From Alphaproteobacteria bacterium (GTDB lineage Bacteria > Pseudomonadota > Alphaproteobacteria > RF32 > CAG-239), in the NCBI GenBank assembly GCA_900767645.1, contig CAAFZY010000004.1, positions 1 to 36,377 on the forward strand: a stretch of DNA of 36,377 nt, written 5' to 3'. The notes below the pieces were generated by a model. It searched no databases. It was not told where the DNA came from and saw only the letters and a list, made by a program, of their open reading frames with translations. Each line of letters begins with the position of its first letter. Position 1 is the stretch's first letter. A program made the position numbers and the translations under genes. Shown one piece after another: positions 8,063-15,559 of this stretch.

Positions 8063-8482
8063 TTATTCTCCTTGATGAGTAAGCGGTTTTTTAACCACAA
8101 TATTATAAACAACTTTCGAAACATAACTTTCCGACATATTTTCCCACGGGCGATAATAATAGCCGGTTACGGTCACTTTTCCGGGGTGGGTTGCCTTAAA
8201 TGAAAAGATTTTTATACCGCCGACACCAAGCATGTTTTCAGCAACATTATATTGACGGTAGCTTTCCGTGATATTGGTGATAATATTTTGCGGCTCAGGA
8301 TTGGTAAAAAACGCCCATGAATATCCGGTAGTCGGATTTTCAGGCAATTCAACATTAACCATATCGCCTAATGCCAATTTCAGTGTTTTGCCGCTGTCGG
8401 CATATTTTAAGTTATAAGTTGCAACATTGGCGCAACCGCTAAACATCAAAACCATCAATAAAGTATAAACAATCTTTTTCAT
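8063..8482 (-). CDS. chagasin-like (I42) protease-inhibitor lipoprotein
   Basis: The 139-residue protein has a lipoprotein signal with lipobox FSGC (Cys17). It then carries the three loop motifs of chagasin-family cysteine-protease inhibitors: NPTTGY (49-54), a glycine-rich loop GVGG (86-89) and RPWE (111-114). In chagasin these three loops enter the active-site cleft of papain-like proteases. The protein should sit on the periplasmic face of a membrane. It lies directly after tolA and before the hydrogenase regulator, with short gaps on both sides. Whether the target is an endogenous or a host protease cannot be told. The family call rests on all three motifs being present in order. Confidence 0.88.
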   Translation of the reverse strand: MKKIVYTLLMVLMFSGCANVATYNLKYADSGKTLKLALGDMVNVELPENPTTGYSWAFFTNPEPQNIITNITESYRQYNVAENMLGVGGIKIFSFKATHPGKVTVTGYYYRPWENMSESYVSKVVYNIVVKKPLTHQGE

Positions 8483-8496
8483 ATTTCCTCCTGCTT

Positions 8497-9510
8497 TTAC
8501 TGTACAGTTGCATCCATGGGGTTAAAACGTACTAATATTGACTTCCATTTGTCGTATTTATCAGGATATTTATCGGCAAAAACTTTATAAATATTTACGC
8601 CGTTTTTGTTTTGGCACGACCAAATTGCGCGGCGGGCGCTTTCGGCAATGGCTCTGAAGTGGGGATCGGTGCTCATGCGCGATGAATTTACGATTTGAGC
8701 ATCGCGAACCGTTCCGTCTCGGTTTAAGACGGCTCTTACTTCAATTATCATACCCTCAATGCCTTGCGCGCCGGGGTCAAGATTCCAACATTCGCGCAAA
8801 TAGCCGCCGATGGCATCGGTTTCGGTAATAGTCAGCTCGCTGAAATACGAGCCTCCGGTGCCGCCCTCAATACCCATATTGGCAACCGATGTGCCTTTTT
8901 TGATTACGGCAGGAGCTGCGGTATCGCCTATTTCCTTTTCCATACTGTTGACCGAATCCATTAAACTCTTTAGCGGATTGGCCAAAGTATTGTTTTTAGC
9001 CGACTGTTTGGCATTGGGTTTAGAAGCTTGCTTGGGTGTCGGCGGAGTTTTATCGACCGGTTTGGGCGCCGGTTTAGGCTTGGGCTTAGACTGTGGTTTA
9101 GGAGTCGGTTTGGGCGCCGGTTTGCGAACAGGCTTAGGTTTAGGCTTAGTATCCGGTTTAGGTGCCGGTTTCTCAGGCTCAGGCGGAGTAACATCTAAAA
9201 AGTCTTTTTTGGGCTCTTCTGTTTTAGTTTCTTCCGGCAATGGCGGAAGTTCAGGGGCTTTTGCCTCTTCGTGAGTCCAGTTTTGCGGCCGTTTTTGCTC
9301 AGGCGCCGTAGCTTTTTTATCTTCTTCACCAAACACGGCTTTCGGCGGCAAGTTAGTCATTTCAGCCAATTTTACATCTTTTAAATCAACAATAATCGGA
9401 GCCTGTCCGGTTTCTATCTTGGCATGCTCAAAAAACGGCAAATCAAGCACCAAAACCAGAAAAACCGTTATATGCAAAGCTATTGACATGTAAAGATAGC
9501 GTTTGTTCAT
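8497..9510 (-). CDS. tolA: TolA-like periplasm-spanning protein
   Basis: The 337-residue protein has one N-terminal membrane helix (about 8-24). A long Pro/Lys-rich linker follows, with PKP-type repeats at about 95-170. The C-terminal domain resembles TonB/TolA domain III, including REC-NLDPGA and a later VLNRDGTV-A-IVNSS strand. In the Tol-Pal system TolA couples the TolQ-TolR motor to outer-membrane invagination during division. Two cysteines in the C-terminal domain (in the REC and SCQN segments) fit the conserved TolA disulfide. It starts nine bases after tolR. The usual next genes tolB and pal do not follow; an I42 inhibitor lipoprotein does. TonB is the alternative, but the tolQR context favours TolA. 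Confidence 0.88.
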   Translation of the reverse strand: MNKRYLYMSIALHITVFLVLVLDLPFFEHAKIETGQAPIIVDLKDVKLAEMTNLPPKAVFGEEDKKATAPEQKRPQNWTHEEAKAPELPPLPEETKTEEPKKDFLDVTPPEPEKPAPKPDTKPKPKPVRKPAPKPTPKPQSKPKPKPAPKPVDKTPPTPKQASKPNAKQSAKNNTLANPLKSLMDSVNSMEKEIGDTAAPAVIKKGTSVANMGIEGGTGGSYFSELTITETDAIGGYLRECWNLDPGAQGIEGMIIEVRAVLNRDGTVRDAQIVNSSRMSTDPHFRAIAESARRAIWSCQNKNGVNIYKVFADKYPDKYDKWKSILVRFNPMDATVQ

Positions 9511-9519
9511 AGCGTACGC

Positions 9520-9957
9520 CTATTTCTCCTTAACCGGCGGGCGAGCCTCGGTTTTAAGACCGACTTTATCTATCCCCGCCTCTTTTAACAGCGCCATAAG
9601 GTTAATAACTCTGCCGTATTCTGACATGGTATCACCGGAAATGGTAACGGAGGCATCAGCGTTTTCACCGCGAATCGCCTTAACTTTAGCCACAATTTTA
9701 TCAGCCGGAATTTCCGTTTTACCGATATAATAGTATCCGTCTTTATCAACACTGATATTGATTGAGGTTTCTTTACCCTCAAGCGCTTTACCGCCGACTT
9801 TAGGCAAATCAAGCGCTATACCTGAAGTCATGAGCGGAGCGGCAACCATAAACACCACCAACAAAACCATCATTACATCCATTAAGTTGGTAATGTTAAT
9901 GTCAGCATTGCGGCGACTTGGGTGACGTCCAGATGAATAGCGAGAATTGTACATCAT
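9520..9957 (-). CDS. tolR: TolR, ion-channel component of the Tol-Pal system
   Basis: The 145-residue ExbD/TolR-family protein has a short cytoplasmic N-terminus, one membrane helix beginning INITNLMDVMMVLLVVFMVA and a periplasmic domain. The aspartate in NLMDVM is the family's essential proton-pathway residue. The periplasmic part shows the expected LPKV motif after the helix and the VTISGD-(Y/G)-VI--M-L--AG---VGL pattern. It lies 13 bases after tolQ and nine bases before tolA, in one transcription unit. Confidence 0.94.
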   Translation of the reverse strand: MMYNSRYSSGRHPSRRNADINITNLMDVMMVLLVVFMVAAPLMTSGIALDLPKVGGKALEGKETSINISVDKDGYYYIGKTEIPADKIVAKVKAIRGENADASVTISGDTMSEYGRVINLMALLKEAGIDKVGLKTEARPPVKEK

Positions 9958-9970
9958 GAGTTGTTCTCCG

Positions 9971-10720
9971 TTATTCCCCTGCCATTTCGGCTTTTAATGT
10001 GGTATCATCAATTTCACGCGATAAAATAGTTGAAAACTCGGCAATGAAGTTTTCAAGCCGCTTGGCATAGCGGTCAACATCGGTGGTAATCATATTATAA
10101 GCAACCACCGCCGGAATCGCGGCAATTAAACCGAAAGCGGTAGTAAACAAAGCTTCGGCAATACCAGGAGCCATAGCGGAAAGCGAATTGCTCTGGGTGG
10201 CGGCAATGGCGTTAAAGCTGTTAATAATGCCCCAAACCGTGCCGAACAAGCCGACAAGCGGAGCAACGGAGCCGGTTGAAGCCAAAAAACCCAAACGATT
10301 GTCCATATCGTCAAGTTCTTTATCCATAGCCACCATCATGGCTTTTTCAACGCGCTGTTGAAGCGAAGCGCCGCGCAGTCCGCGGTCGGTTTTAGACTTC
10401 ATGATATTGGAGCGACGCCATTCCTTCATGGCAGCCATAAACATTGCCGACATCGGGTCACGCGGGTGATTGCCGATAGCATCATACAGGCGGTCAAGCG
10501 AGCCGCCCGACCAAAAAGCCTCTTCAAACTTTTTGGTATTGCGTTTTACCTGCCGCAAAGTGGCAAATTTTTCAAAAATAATCGTCCATGACCAAACCGA
10601 CGCTGCAATTAAGCCAATCATTACAACTTTGGTAACTGTATCGGAGGCCCACACCAAATCCCACATAGACATTTGATTTGCCGCGGTGTTTACGGCATCT
10701 GAAAGCGCTTGTGTTTCCAT
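9971..10720 (-). CDS. tolQ: TolQ, motor protein of the Tol-Pal system
   Basis: The 249-residue ExbB/TolQ-family membrane protein has a first helix at about 29-48, a cytoplasmic loop with REMEKA-like features (LQQRVEKAMMVAMDKELDDM), and two closely spaced helices. These include LASTGSVAPLVGLFGTVWGI and then ALFTTAFGLIAAIPAVVAYN, which line the proton channel. The ATG at 10720 has an AAGGG ribosome site. It is the first gene of the tolQRA unit and has its own promoter about 45 bases upstream. The usual upstream ybgC thioesterase gene is not here; a small membrane protein gene with its own terminator lies upstream. Confidence 0.95.
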   Translation of the reverse strand: METQALSDAVNTAANQMSMWDLVWASDTVTKVVMIGLIAASVWSWTIIFEKFATLRQVKRNTKKFEEAFWSGGSLDRLYDAIGNHPRDPMSAMFMAAMKEWRRSNIMKSKTDRGLRGASLQQRVEKAMMVAMDKELDDMDNRLGFLASTGSVAPLVGLFGTVWGIINSFNAIAATQSNSLSAMAPGIAEALFTTAFGLIAAIPAVVAYNMITTDVDRYAKRLENFIAEFSTILSREIDDTTLKAEMAGE

Positions 10721-10762
10721 TTTTCAACCCTTTTATTGATTTAAATGACATAATTGTGATTG

Positions 10763-10790
10763 TTATTATCATGAAATGTTAAATTTTCAA
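10763..10790 (-). promoter_or_regulatory. promoter of the tolQRA unit
   Basis: On the minus strand TTGAAA (10785-10790) and TAATAA (10763-10768) are separated by 16 bases, just downstream of the preceding terminator and upstream of tolQ. Confidence 0.55.
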
Positions 10791-10803
10791 TTAATTATCG
10801 GGC

Positions 10804-10843
10804 TAAAAAAAGCACCGCGCAGTTTATAAACAAACACGGTGCT
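10804..10843 (-). terminator. intrinsic terminator after the 92-residue membrane protein gene
   Basis: Read on the minus strand, AGCACCG (10843-10837) pairs with CGGTGCT (10817-10811) and is followed by a run of seven T (10811-10805). It lies eight bases past the stop at 10851 and insulates tolQ from the upstream gene. Confidence 0.85.
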
Positions 10844-10850
10844 AAATTTC

Positions 10851-11129
10851 TTACCTTCTCACGAGGACTTTTATGCAAAGAAAGAACTCGCGAATTGTTC
10901 CGACGGCAAAGCCAAGAACAAACGAGTGGATTCCGAAGATGCTGATGCTTCCCCATAATCCAAACAAATACCCGGCTCCCATAATCAGGAACAAGAGCAA
11001 CCCCAAGCCGATGCCGGGGATAAAAAAGCTAAGAAGCCATGCGAGGATGTCCTCAACATGTCCCCATAGCTTTTCAATAATTGCGCCAATAATACCTAAT
11101 GCGGCGCAAATTAAAAGAAAATTTGCCAT
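10851..11129 (-). CDS. small glycine-rich membrane protein, unknown
   Basis: The 92-residue product is almost entirely hydrophobic. It has segments at about 3-18, 27-55 (FIPGIGLGLLLFLIMGAG) and 62-80, and a basic C-terminus (IKVLVRR). I recognise no family. The gene is flanked by a clear promoter about 110 bases upstream and a strong terminator directly downstream, so it is probably its own transcription unit and real despite its size. The leader is long for such a small gene, and the bases before the ATG are A/T-only with no obvious ribosome site. That could mean weak or regulated translation. Confidence 0.7.
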   Translation of the reverse strand: MANFLLICAALGIIGAIIEKLWGHVEDILAWLLSFFIPGIGLGLLLFLIMGAGYLFGLWGSISIFGIHSFVLGFAVGTIREFFLCIKVLVRR

Positions 11130-11244
11130 AATATTTTAATTTTAAAATTTTACTTTTAAGGAAAAAATTTTTATCAGCGGTAAGAACCAACAAAACAAAA
11201 AACCCACGCACAATTACCTACAAAAAAATATTTTCCATGCAGAT

Positions 11245-11273
11245 AATATAGCATAATACGGCTGTTTTGTAAA
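11245..11273 (-). promoter_or_regulatory. promoter for the 92-residue membrane protein gene
   Basis: On the minus strand TTTACA (11273-11268) and TATATT (11250-11245) are separated by 17 bases. It begins two bases after the stop of the upstream gene and would give a leader of roughly 110 bases. Confidence 0.6.
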
Positions 11274-11274
11274 G

Positions 11275-11970
11275 TTATTTAATCCACTGAATGGTATCGG
11301 CGCATTGGCGTTGACTCATACCCTTAATGCGGCAGCGATTAACAATTATGTTCGGCGCCGAATCCATACTGTAACAACCATCGCCGATTAAGGAATAATC
11401 AAAATAAGTGGCAACATTAGGCATAACGTCATCAAAAGAAAGTGCCGTTTCAATTTTCGGCCATTTTAGGCGAAAACTTAAATTAGTAATTTTTTCAGGA
11501 GCGGAGGAACGTACAAAAAAGCGCATGGAACAATTGGTTTTGCCGTCCAAATTTTGCGAAATTTTAAAATTGCGCATATAGAGCAAAGTTTTCGGCTTAT
11601 CGTCAACTACAACCTCATTGCCGACAAACCGTATTTGCACCACGCCTTTATCGGGATTCCAGTCTTTCGGTTCTTGGGCGGCATCTTCGGTATCATCTTC
11701 ATCATCTTCAGGGGATATGAGGTTATTTAATGACGGAGCCGCAACTGCAACAGGCTGTTGCCCGCGAATCGCCGGCTTTGAAGGCGCTACCGGCTGTGAC
11801 GGCCTTGCCGGTTGTGACGATGAGGATAGCGGATTATTTTGAGGTTTGTTCCCGAACGAACCGAACATCTGCGCTTCTGCCGCTGAAGAAATTAAGCCCA
11901 ACAGCCCGACAACCGCTCCCCAACACCAAAGCGTCGGTTTAATTTTTTTATAAAAACGATTGTCAGGCAT
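11275..11970 (-). CDS. secreted four-cysteine protein, paralogue of its upstream neighbour
   Basis: The 231-residue product has a signal sequence (hydrophobic core about 14-28, cleavage likely after AEA). A Pro/Ser/Gln-rich and then acidic linker spans about 37-105. The C-terminal domain of about 120 residues has cysteines in TNCSM, DGCYS, NRCRIKG and QCADTIQW. The same order (TNC, aromatic near the second Cys, C-I-G-S, then CA with a QW or QY) is seen in the 258-residue protein encoded just upstream. The two are probably paralogous periplasmic or outer-surface proteins. I recognise no named family. A good AAAAGGAA ribosome site precedes the ATG, and the gap to the upstream gene is 11 bases. 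Confidence 0.82.
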   Translation of the reverse strand: MPDNRFYKKIKPTLWCWGAVVGLLGLISSAAEAQMFGSFGNKPQNNPLSSSSQPARPSQPVAPSKPAIRGQQPVAVAAPSLNNLISPEDDEDDTEDAAQEPKDWNPDKGVVQIRFVGNEVVVDDKPKTLLYMRNFKISQNLDGKTNCSMRFFVRSSAPEKITNLSFRLKWPKIETALSFDDVMPNVATYFDYSLIGDGCYSMDSAPNIIVNRCRIKGMSQRQCADTIQWIK

Positions 11971-11981
11971 GTGCTTTCCTT

Positions 11982-12758
11982 TTATTTAATATCCGCAATA
12001 ACGCTGTTGGCTTTTTCCAAATTCTTTATAATTTTTCCGTATGTTTCTTCCATTTCGGTAGTATCTTGAGCTTTTTCATTGGCAAGTAAGCGCTCTTGTT
12101 CAGAGTATGAAATATTTTTGAACTCATTATAATATTCCGGATTTTTGGAATCAACATACTGGAATAAGTTTGCGCATTCGCCGGTGTTGCGGCTGGCGGC
12201 AATGCGGCTACGGCGCAAATCGTTAGAATTGGAGTTATCGCTTTTACCGATAATATTGCATGAAGTTACATTATAGTTAAGGCTGTCTAACAACATAAAA
12301 CATTTTTCGGTTTTTACCGACGCTCTTACCGTTGCTTGTTTGTATGAGCCAAGCGCCGGCATTTCAACGGTGGTTGTAACCTCACCCAAAGCAGGCTGAG
12401 CGTTACGGGCATTAAGAGGCTGGCGTTTGTTAGCTAAAGCTTTGTCGTTTTCTTCCGGTTTTTTGTCTTCGCCGATAGCGTAACGTTCGCTGACTTTATC
12501 AGTCCAACCCATTTCTATTTTTGCCTGACGCATACTGTCGGTGGTGCGGTTATAAAAAGTTACCAAAAAATCGCAGTTGGTGATTTCGCCTTCGGTATTT
12601 TCAACCGGTTTAATTTCATGAATTTTAAACAAAACGGCTCTGGGCTTAGTGGTTTCTTCTTCAACTGCGTCATTTTTATCAGGAGTTGCGGCAGCCAAAG
12701 CAGAGGCACATACCCCCATGCTTAATGTGGCATAGAAAAGATTTTTGAACATATTCAT
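11982..12758 (-). CDS. secreted four-cysteine protein, unknown function
   Basis: The 258-residue product has a signal peptide (MNMFKNLF, then a hydrophobic stretch ending ALA). The mature part opens with an acidic segment. A beta-rich core with ITNCDF, a tryptophan in MGWTD, MPALGSYK, KCFML, TSCNIIGKS and GECANLFQYV follows, and a charged helical tail (about 205-258) closes it. The cysteine framework mirrors the downstream 231-residue protein, but a roughly 45-residue insertion separates the first two framework cysteines and the helical tail is extra. The ribosome site AAGGGGAT precedes the ATG. Position after a uracil-DNA glycosylase gene gives no functional hint. The family is not recognised. 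Confidence 0.82.
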   Translation of the reverse strand: MNMFKNLFYATLSMGVCASALAAATPDKNDAVEEETTKPRAVLFKIHEIKPVENTEGEITNCDFLVTFYNRTTDSMRQAKIEMGWTDKVSERYAIGEDKKPEENDKALANKRQPLNARNAQPALGEVTTTVEMPALGSYKQATVRASVKTEKCFMLLDSLNYNVTSCNIIGKSDNSNSNDLRRSRIAASRNTGECANLFQYVDSKNPEYYNEFKNISYSEQERLLANEKAQDTTEMEETYGKIIKNLEKANSVIADIK

Positions 12759-12811
12759 TATGTATCCCCTTAAATATATTTAGTTTTGTAACCACTATAT
12801 TCGGTTTTTAT

Positions 12812-13594
12812 TTAATTTTCCTTTAATTTTTTTAATATACGCAAAAAATCAGCCCATGCTTTTGCTTTTTGCGCTGAATTTCGCAACAAAAACGCCGGAT
12901 GAAAACTTGCCAAAGCCTGCACAACGGTTTTGTCGGGCAATTTATATTCATGCCATTTGCCCCGCATTTTTGATATCGGCTCCGCGTTATCCAAAACAGC
13001 ATTAGCCGCACTGCCGCCAAGCAGCAACAAAACCCGCGGCTTTATTAATTCTATTTGTTTTTTTAAGAACGGCAGACAAACGGCAACTTCACCGTCAGTC
13101 GGAGTGCGATTCCCCGGCGGACGCCATGGTAAAATATTGGTAATATAAACACTTTCGCGACTTACGCCGATTGCGTTAAGCATTTTATCAAGCAAATGAC
13201 CGCTCCGACCGACAAAAGGCAAACCCAATCTGTCTTCATCTGCTCCGGGAGCTTCACCGATAATTAAAATTTGCGCCTGCGGATTGCCGGTGCCAAAAAC
13301 CGTTGATTTGGCATTAAATTTCAGCGCGCAGCCCTCAAAACCGCTCACAAGTTGTTTCAGCTCTTCCAACGAAGTTGCTTTTTCACATAATTCACGGGCG
13401 TTTTTGCAGGCGGCAATCGATGTTTGCGCCAATGTGCTGATAGCCGGACGAGCCGGAGCCGCGCTCGGCGCCACTGCGGCAACAGTCGCCGGTTGCGGTT
13501 TGCTCATAAGCGACGGTTCGGCGCCGCAGCTTTCCGTTACACCGTTTTCAATATACCAATTAAGCAAGGCAGATATGTTAAAATTTTGTTCCAT
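12812..13594 (-). CDS. uracil-DNA glycosylase, family 4-like (alphaproteobacterial type)
   Basis: The enzyme removes uracil from DNA at the start of base-excision repair. Motif 1 is GEAPGADEDRLGLPFVGRSG, followed by YITNILPWRPPGNRTPT and the C-terminal SFHPAFLL with the catalytic-loop histidine. Classical family 4 enzymes hold a [4Fe-4S] cluster with four cysteines. Here the region before motif 1 has only one (EGCALK), and the RPPGNR motif is preceded by Trp instead of Cys, so a cluster is unlikely. This matches what I remember of alphaproteobacterial members. An upstream in-frame ATG at 13633 is possible but would lie upstream of the likely promoter (-35 at 13625-13630, -10 at 13602-13607), so MEQNF at 13594 is chosen as the start. 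The N-terminal 70 residues are Ala/Pro-rich. Confidence 0.9.
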   Translation of the reverse strand: MEQNFNISALLNWYIENGVTESCGAEPSLMSKPQPATVAAVAPSAAPARPAISTLAQTSIAACKNARELCEKATSLEELKQLVSGFEGCALKFNAKSTVFGTGNPQAQILIIGEAPGADEDRLGLPFVGRSGHLLDKMLNAIGVSRESVYITNILPWRPPGNRTPTDGEVAVCLPFLKKQIELIKPRVLLLLGGSAANAVLDNAEPISKMRGKWHEYKLPDKTVVQALASFHPAFLLRNSAQKAKAWADFLRILKKLKEN

Positions 13595-13601
13595 ATCGCA
13601 A

Positions 13602-13630
13602 ATTATATTGCGGAAATACTTTTTTTGCAA
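13602..13630 (-). promoter_or_regulatory. promoter giving a probable leaderless uracil-DNA glycosylase mRNA
   Basis: On the minus strand TTGCAA (13630-13625) and a perfect TATAAT (13607-13602) are 17 bases apart. The -10 ends only eight bases before the A of the ATG at 13594, so transcription should begin within one to three bases of the start codon. Confidence 0.7.
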
Positions 13631-13670
13631 CATAAAGCAATTATTTACACATATAAGTGTATAAATTGTA

Positions 13671-13698
13671 TTGAACGCTGCCGATTTTTCGGTATAAA
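13671..13698 (+). promoter_or_regulatory. promoter for the TPR lipoprotein gene
   Basis: TTGAAC (13671-13676) and TATAAA (13693-13698) are separated by 16 bases. The expected start near 13705 lies about 15 bases before the first ATG. Confidence 0.6.
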
Positions 13699-13719
13699 AT
13701 ATGAGAAAAATTTGAAAAG

Positions 13720-15516
13720 ATGTCTGGCATAATGAAATTAGGATATATTGCAGCCCTTGTTATAAGTGTGGGCGTTTTTAATTCTTGCTCCGGCGCTTTT
13801 ATGCATAAAAAAGCACCCGAACAACCTGTTGTTTATTACTCGGTCCCGCATATAAACACCGCATACGGCTCTTACTTGGCGGCAAGAGTAGCTCATTTGC
13901 GGCAAGATTTAAATGTTGCTGCCGATTACTACATAAAATCAATTGAGCTTGGCGCCAATAAGCCCGAAATTGTCGGTCAGACCTATGTGTTGCTAACATC
14001 GGAAGGACGAATCGGCGAAGCGGCAAAATATGCCAAAGAATCGCTTAAACAGGGTGATAAAAGCAATTTTATTTACTTTGTGATTATGACAGACGAGCTG
14101 CAAAAAAACAATTACAAACAAGCTTTAAGCGCTTTGGAAAGCATTCATGATAAAGTTTATAAAAAATCAATTATTCCTCTGTTTTCAGCTTGGATTTATG
14201 CGGCTGAGGGCGACAAAAATCAGGCGCTTAAACAATTAAGCACATTAAAAAAAGATAAATCATTGCTTTCATTATATTATATGCACAACGGCATGATTAA
14301 TGATTATTTTAACGATGCGCCGGCTGCAAAAGCAGCTTTTGACACCGTAGTTAAGGACGAAAATTTAGAACTTTCATATCGTTCAATGCAAATAATCAGC
14401 AATTTTTATATACGCTCCGGCCATAAAGATGAGGCAGTTGCTCTCGTTAAAAAATATTATGATAAAAATCCGCAAGCTAAAATGATGGAATCGCTTTATA
14501 AACAAGTGTTAAACACCGATACCGCCGGCATTGCCGAAATTATCGACACTCCGCAAAAAGGCGAAGGCGAAGCAATTTTTAATGTCGGCACCGTGTTCAG
14601 AGGCTATCAGGCCGATATTTCACAAGTATTCACCGCTTTGGCGCTATATCTTAACCCGCAACATGACGTGGCTTTGGTTTCAATGGCCGATTTGCTTGAA
14701 AACAATCAGCGCTATGCCGAGGCAATCAAAAAATACGAACAAATCAGTCCGCAATCGCCGATTTACTTTATGGGACAGATGAAAATTGCCGGAATTTATA
14801 TGGAGAAACATCTGTACGATGCCGGATTAAACAAGCTAAAAGCTTTGCAAAAGCAATATCCCGATAACTATCAGGTTTTGTTTAATTTGGGCGAGATTAA
14901 CCGCATAACCAATCATCAGGAAAAAGCTGTTGATTTTTACAAAAAAGCCATCAAGGCACACCCGCAAGCGGCAAAATCAGATTGGACTATTCACTATGCG
15001 TTAGGTATGGCCTATGAACAAAGCGGCGATTGGGACAATGCCGAAAAAGCTTTGCAAACCGCCTTAAAAATCAGCCGTCGCCACCCGTTTGTGCTTAATT
15101 ATTTGGGTTACAGCTGGCTTGAGCACAATAAAAACATTAACGAAGCGTTGTTTATGATTTTTGAAGCATACCGTCAAAATCCGGAAGACGGGCATATTAT
15201 GGACAGCCTCGGTTGGGCGCTGTACCGAATGGGCAAATTTAACGATGCAATTAAAATTTTGGAACGAGCTGCCGAATATTTACCGGCAAATGCCATTATT
15301 TGCGACCATCTCGGCGACGCATATTGGCAAGTCGGACGTAAAGCCGAAGCTAAATTTCAATGGCAGCATGCTTTAAGCTTAAAAGAAGATTCCGAAAACT
15401 TAAATAAAGAGGCGATTAAACTTAAAATCAGCGACGGAGTTAATACTCCGGTGATGATTAATTTTAATGAGCCTTTATTGATTGAGCGTATTAAAACCTT
15501 AAATCTTACCGAATAG
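13720..15516 (+). CDS. tetratricopeptide-repeat lipoprotein or exported protein
   Basis: The 598-residue protein begins with a hydrophobic signal ending NSC, a weak lipobox with the cysteine near residue 23. The rest is built of TPR-like helical hairpins, clearest at about 330-560: YAEAIKKYEQI, EKAVDFYKKAIKAHP, WDNAEKALQTALKISRRHP, NEALFMIFEAYRQNPEDG and NDAIKILERAAEYLP. Such proteins act as scaffolds, often in envelope assembly in alphaproteobacteria, but the partner is unknown. Two starts are possible: 13720, or 13732 giving MKLGYIAALV, which looks more like a signal peptide. Neither has a strong ribosome site. It has its own promoter, is divergent from the uracil-DNA glycosylase gene and ends at a shared bidirectional terminator. 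Confidence 0.88.
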   Translation: MSGIMKLGYIAALVISVGVFNSCSGAFMHKKAPEQPVVYYSVPHINTAYGSYLAARVAHLRQDLNVAADYYIKSIELGANKPEIVGQTYVLLTSEGRIGEAAKYAKESLKQGDKSNFIYFVIMTDELQKNNYKQALSALESIHDKVYKKSIIPLFSAWIYAAEGDKNQALKQLSTLKKDKSLLSLYYMHNGMINDYFNDAPAAKAAFDTVVKDENLELSYRSMQIISNFYIRSGHKDEAVALVKKYYDKNPQAKMMESLYKQVLNTDTAGIAEIIDTPQKGEGEAIFNVGTVFRGYQADISQVFTALALYLNPQHDVALVSMADLLENNQRYAEAIKKYEQISPQSPIYFMGQMKIAGIYMEKHLYDAGLNKLKALQKQYPDNYQVLFNLGEINRITNHQEKAVDFYKKAIKAHPQAAKSDWTIHYALGMAYEQSGDWDNAEKALQTALKISRRHPFVLNYLGYSWLEHNKNINEALFMIFEAYRQNPEDGHIMDSLGWALYRMGKFNDAIKILERAAEYLPANAIICDHLGDAYWQVGRKAEAKFQWQHALSLKEDSENLNKEAIKLKISDGVNTPVMINFNEPLLIERIKTLNLTE

Positions 15517-15528
15517 CCGTTTTAACGG

Positions 15529-15556
15529 AAACCCCGCAATTTTTATTGCGGGGTTT
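15529..15556. terminator. bidirectional terminator between convergent genes
   Basis: A perfect 12-base stem (15529-15540 with 15545-15556) around a TTTT loop is flanked by T on the plus side. It serves the TPR gene and cvpA, which converge on it. Confidence 0.9.
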
Positions 15557-15559
15557 TGC

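Noticed and set aside
8810..9274. 154-codon plus-strand ORF rich in Gly, Leu and Ser opposite tolA
   Set aside because: It is the antisense shadow of the tolA Pro/Lys-rich linker, whose repeats create the open frame. It has no start context.
13595..13633. Upstream in-frame start for uracil-DNA glycosylase
   Set aside because: The 13 extra codons overlap the -10 and -35 elements of the only good promoter, so the mRNA should not include them.
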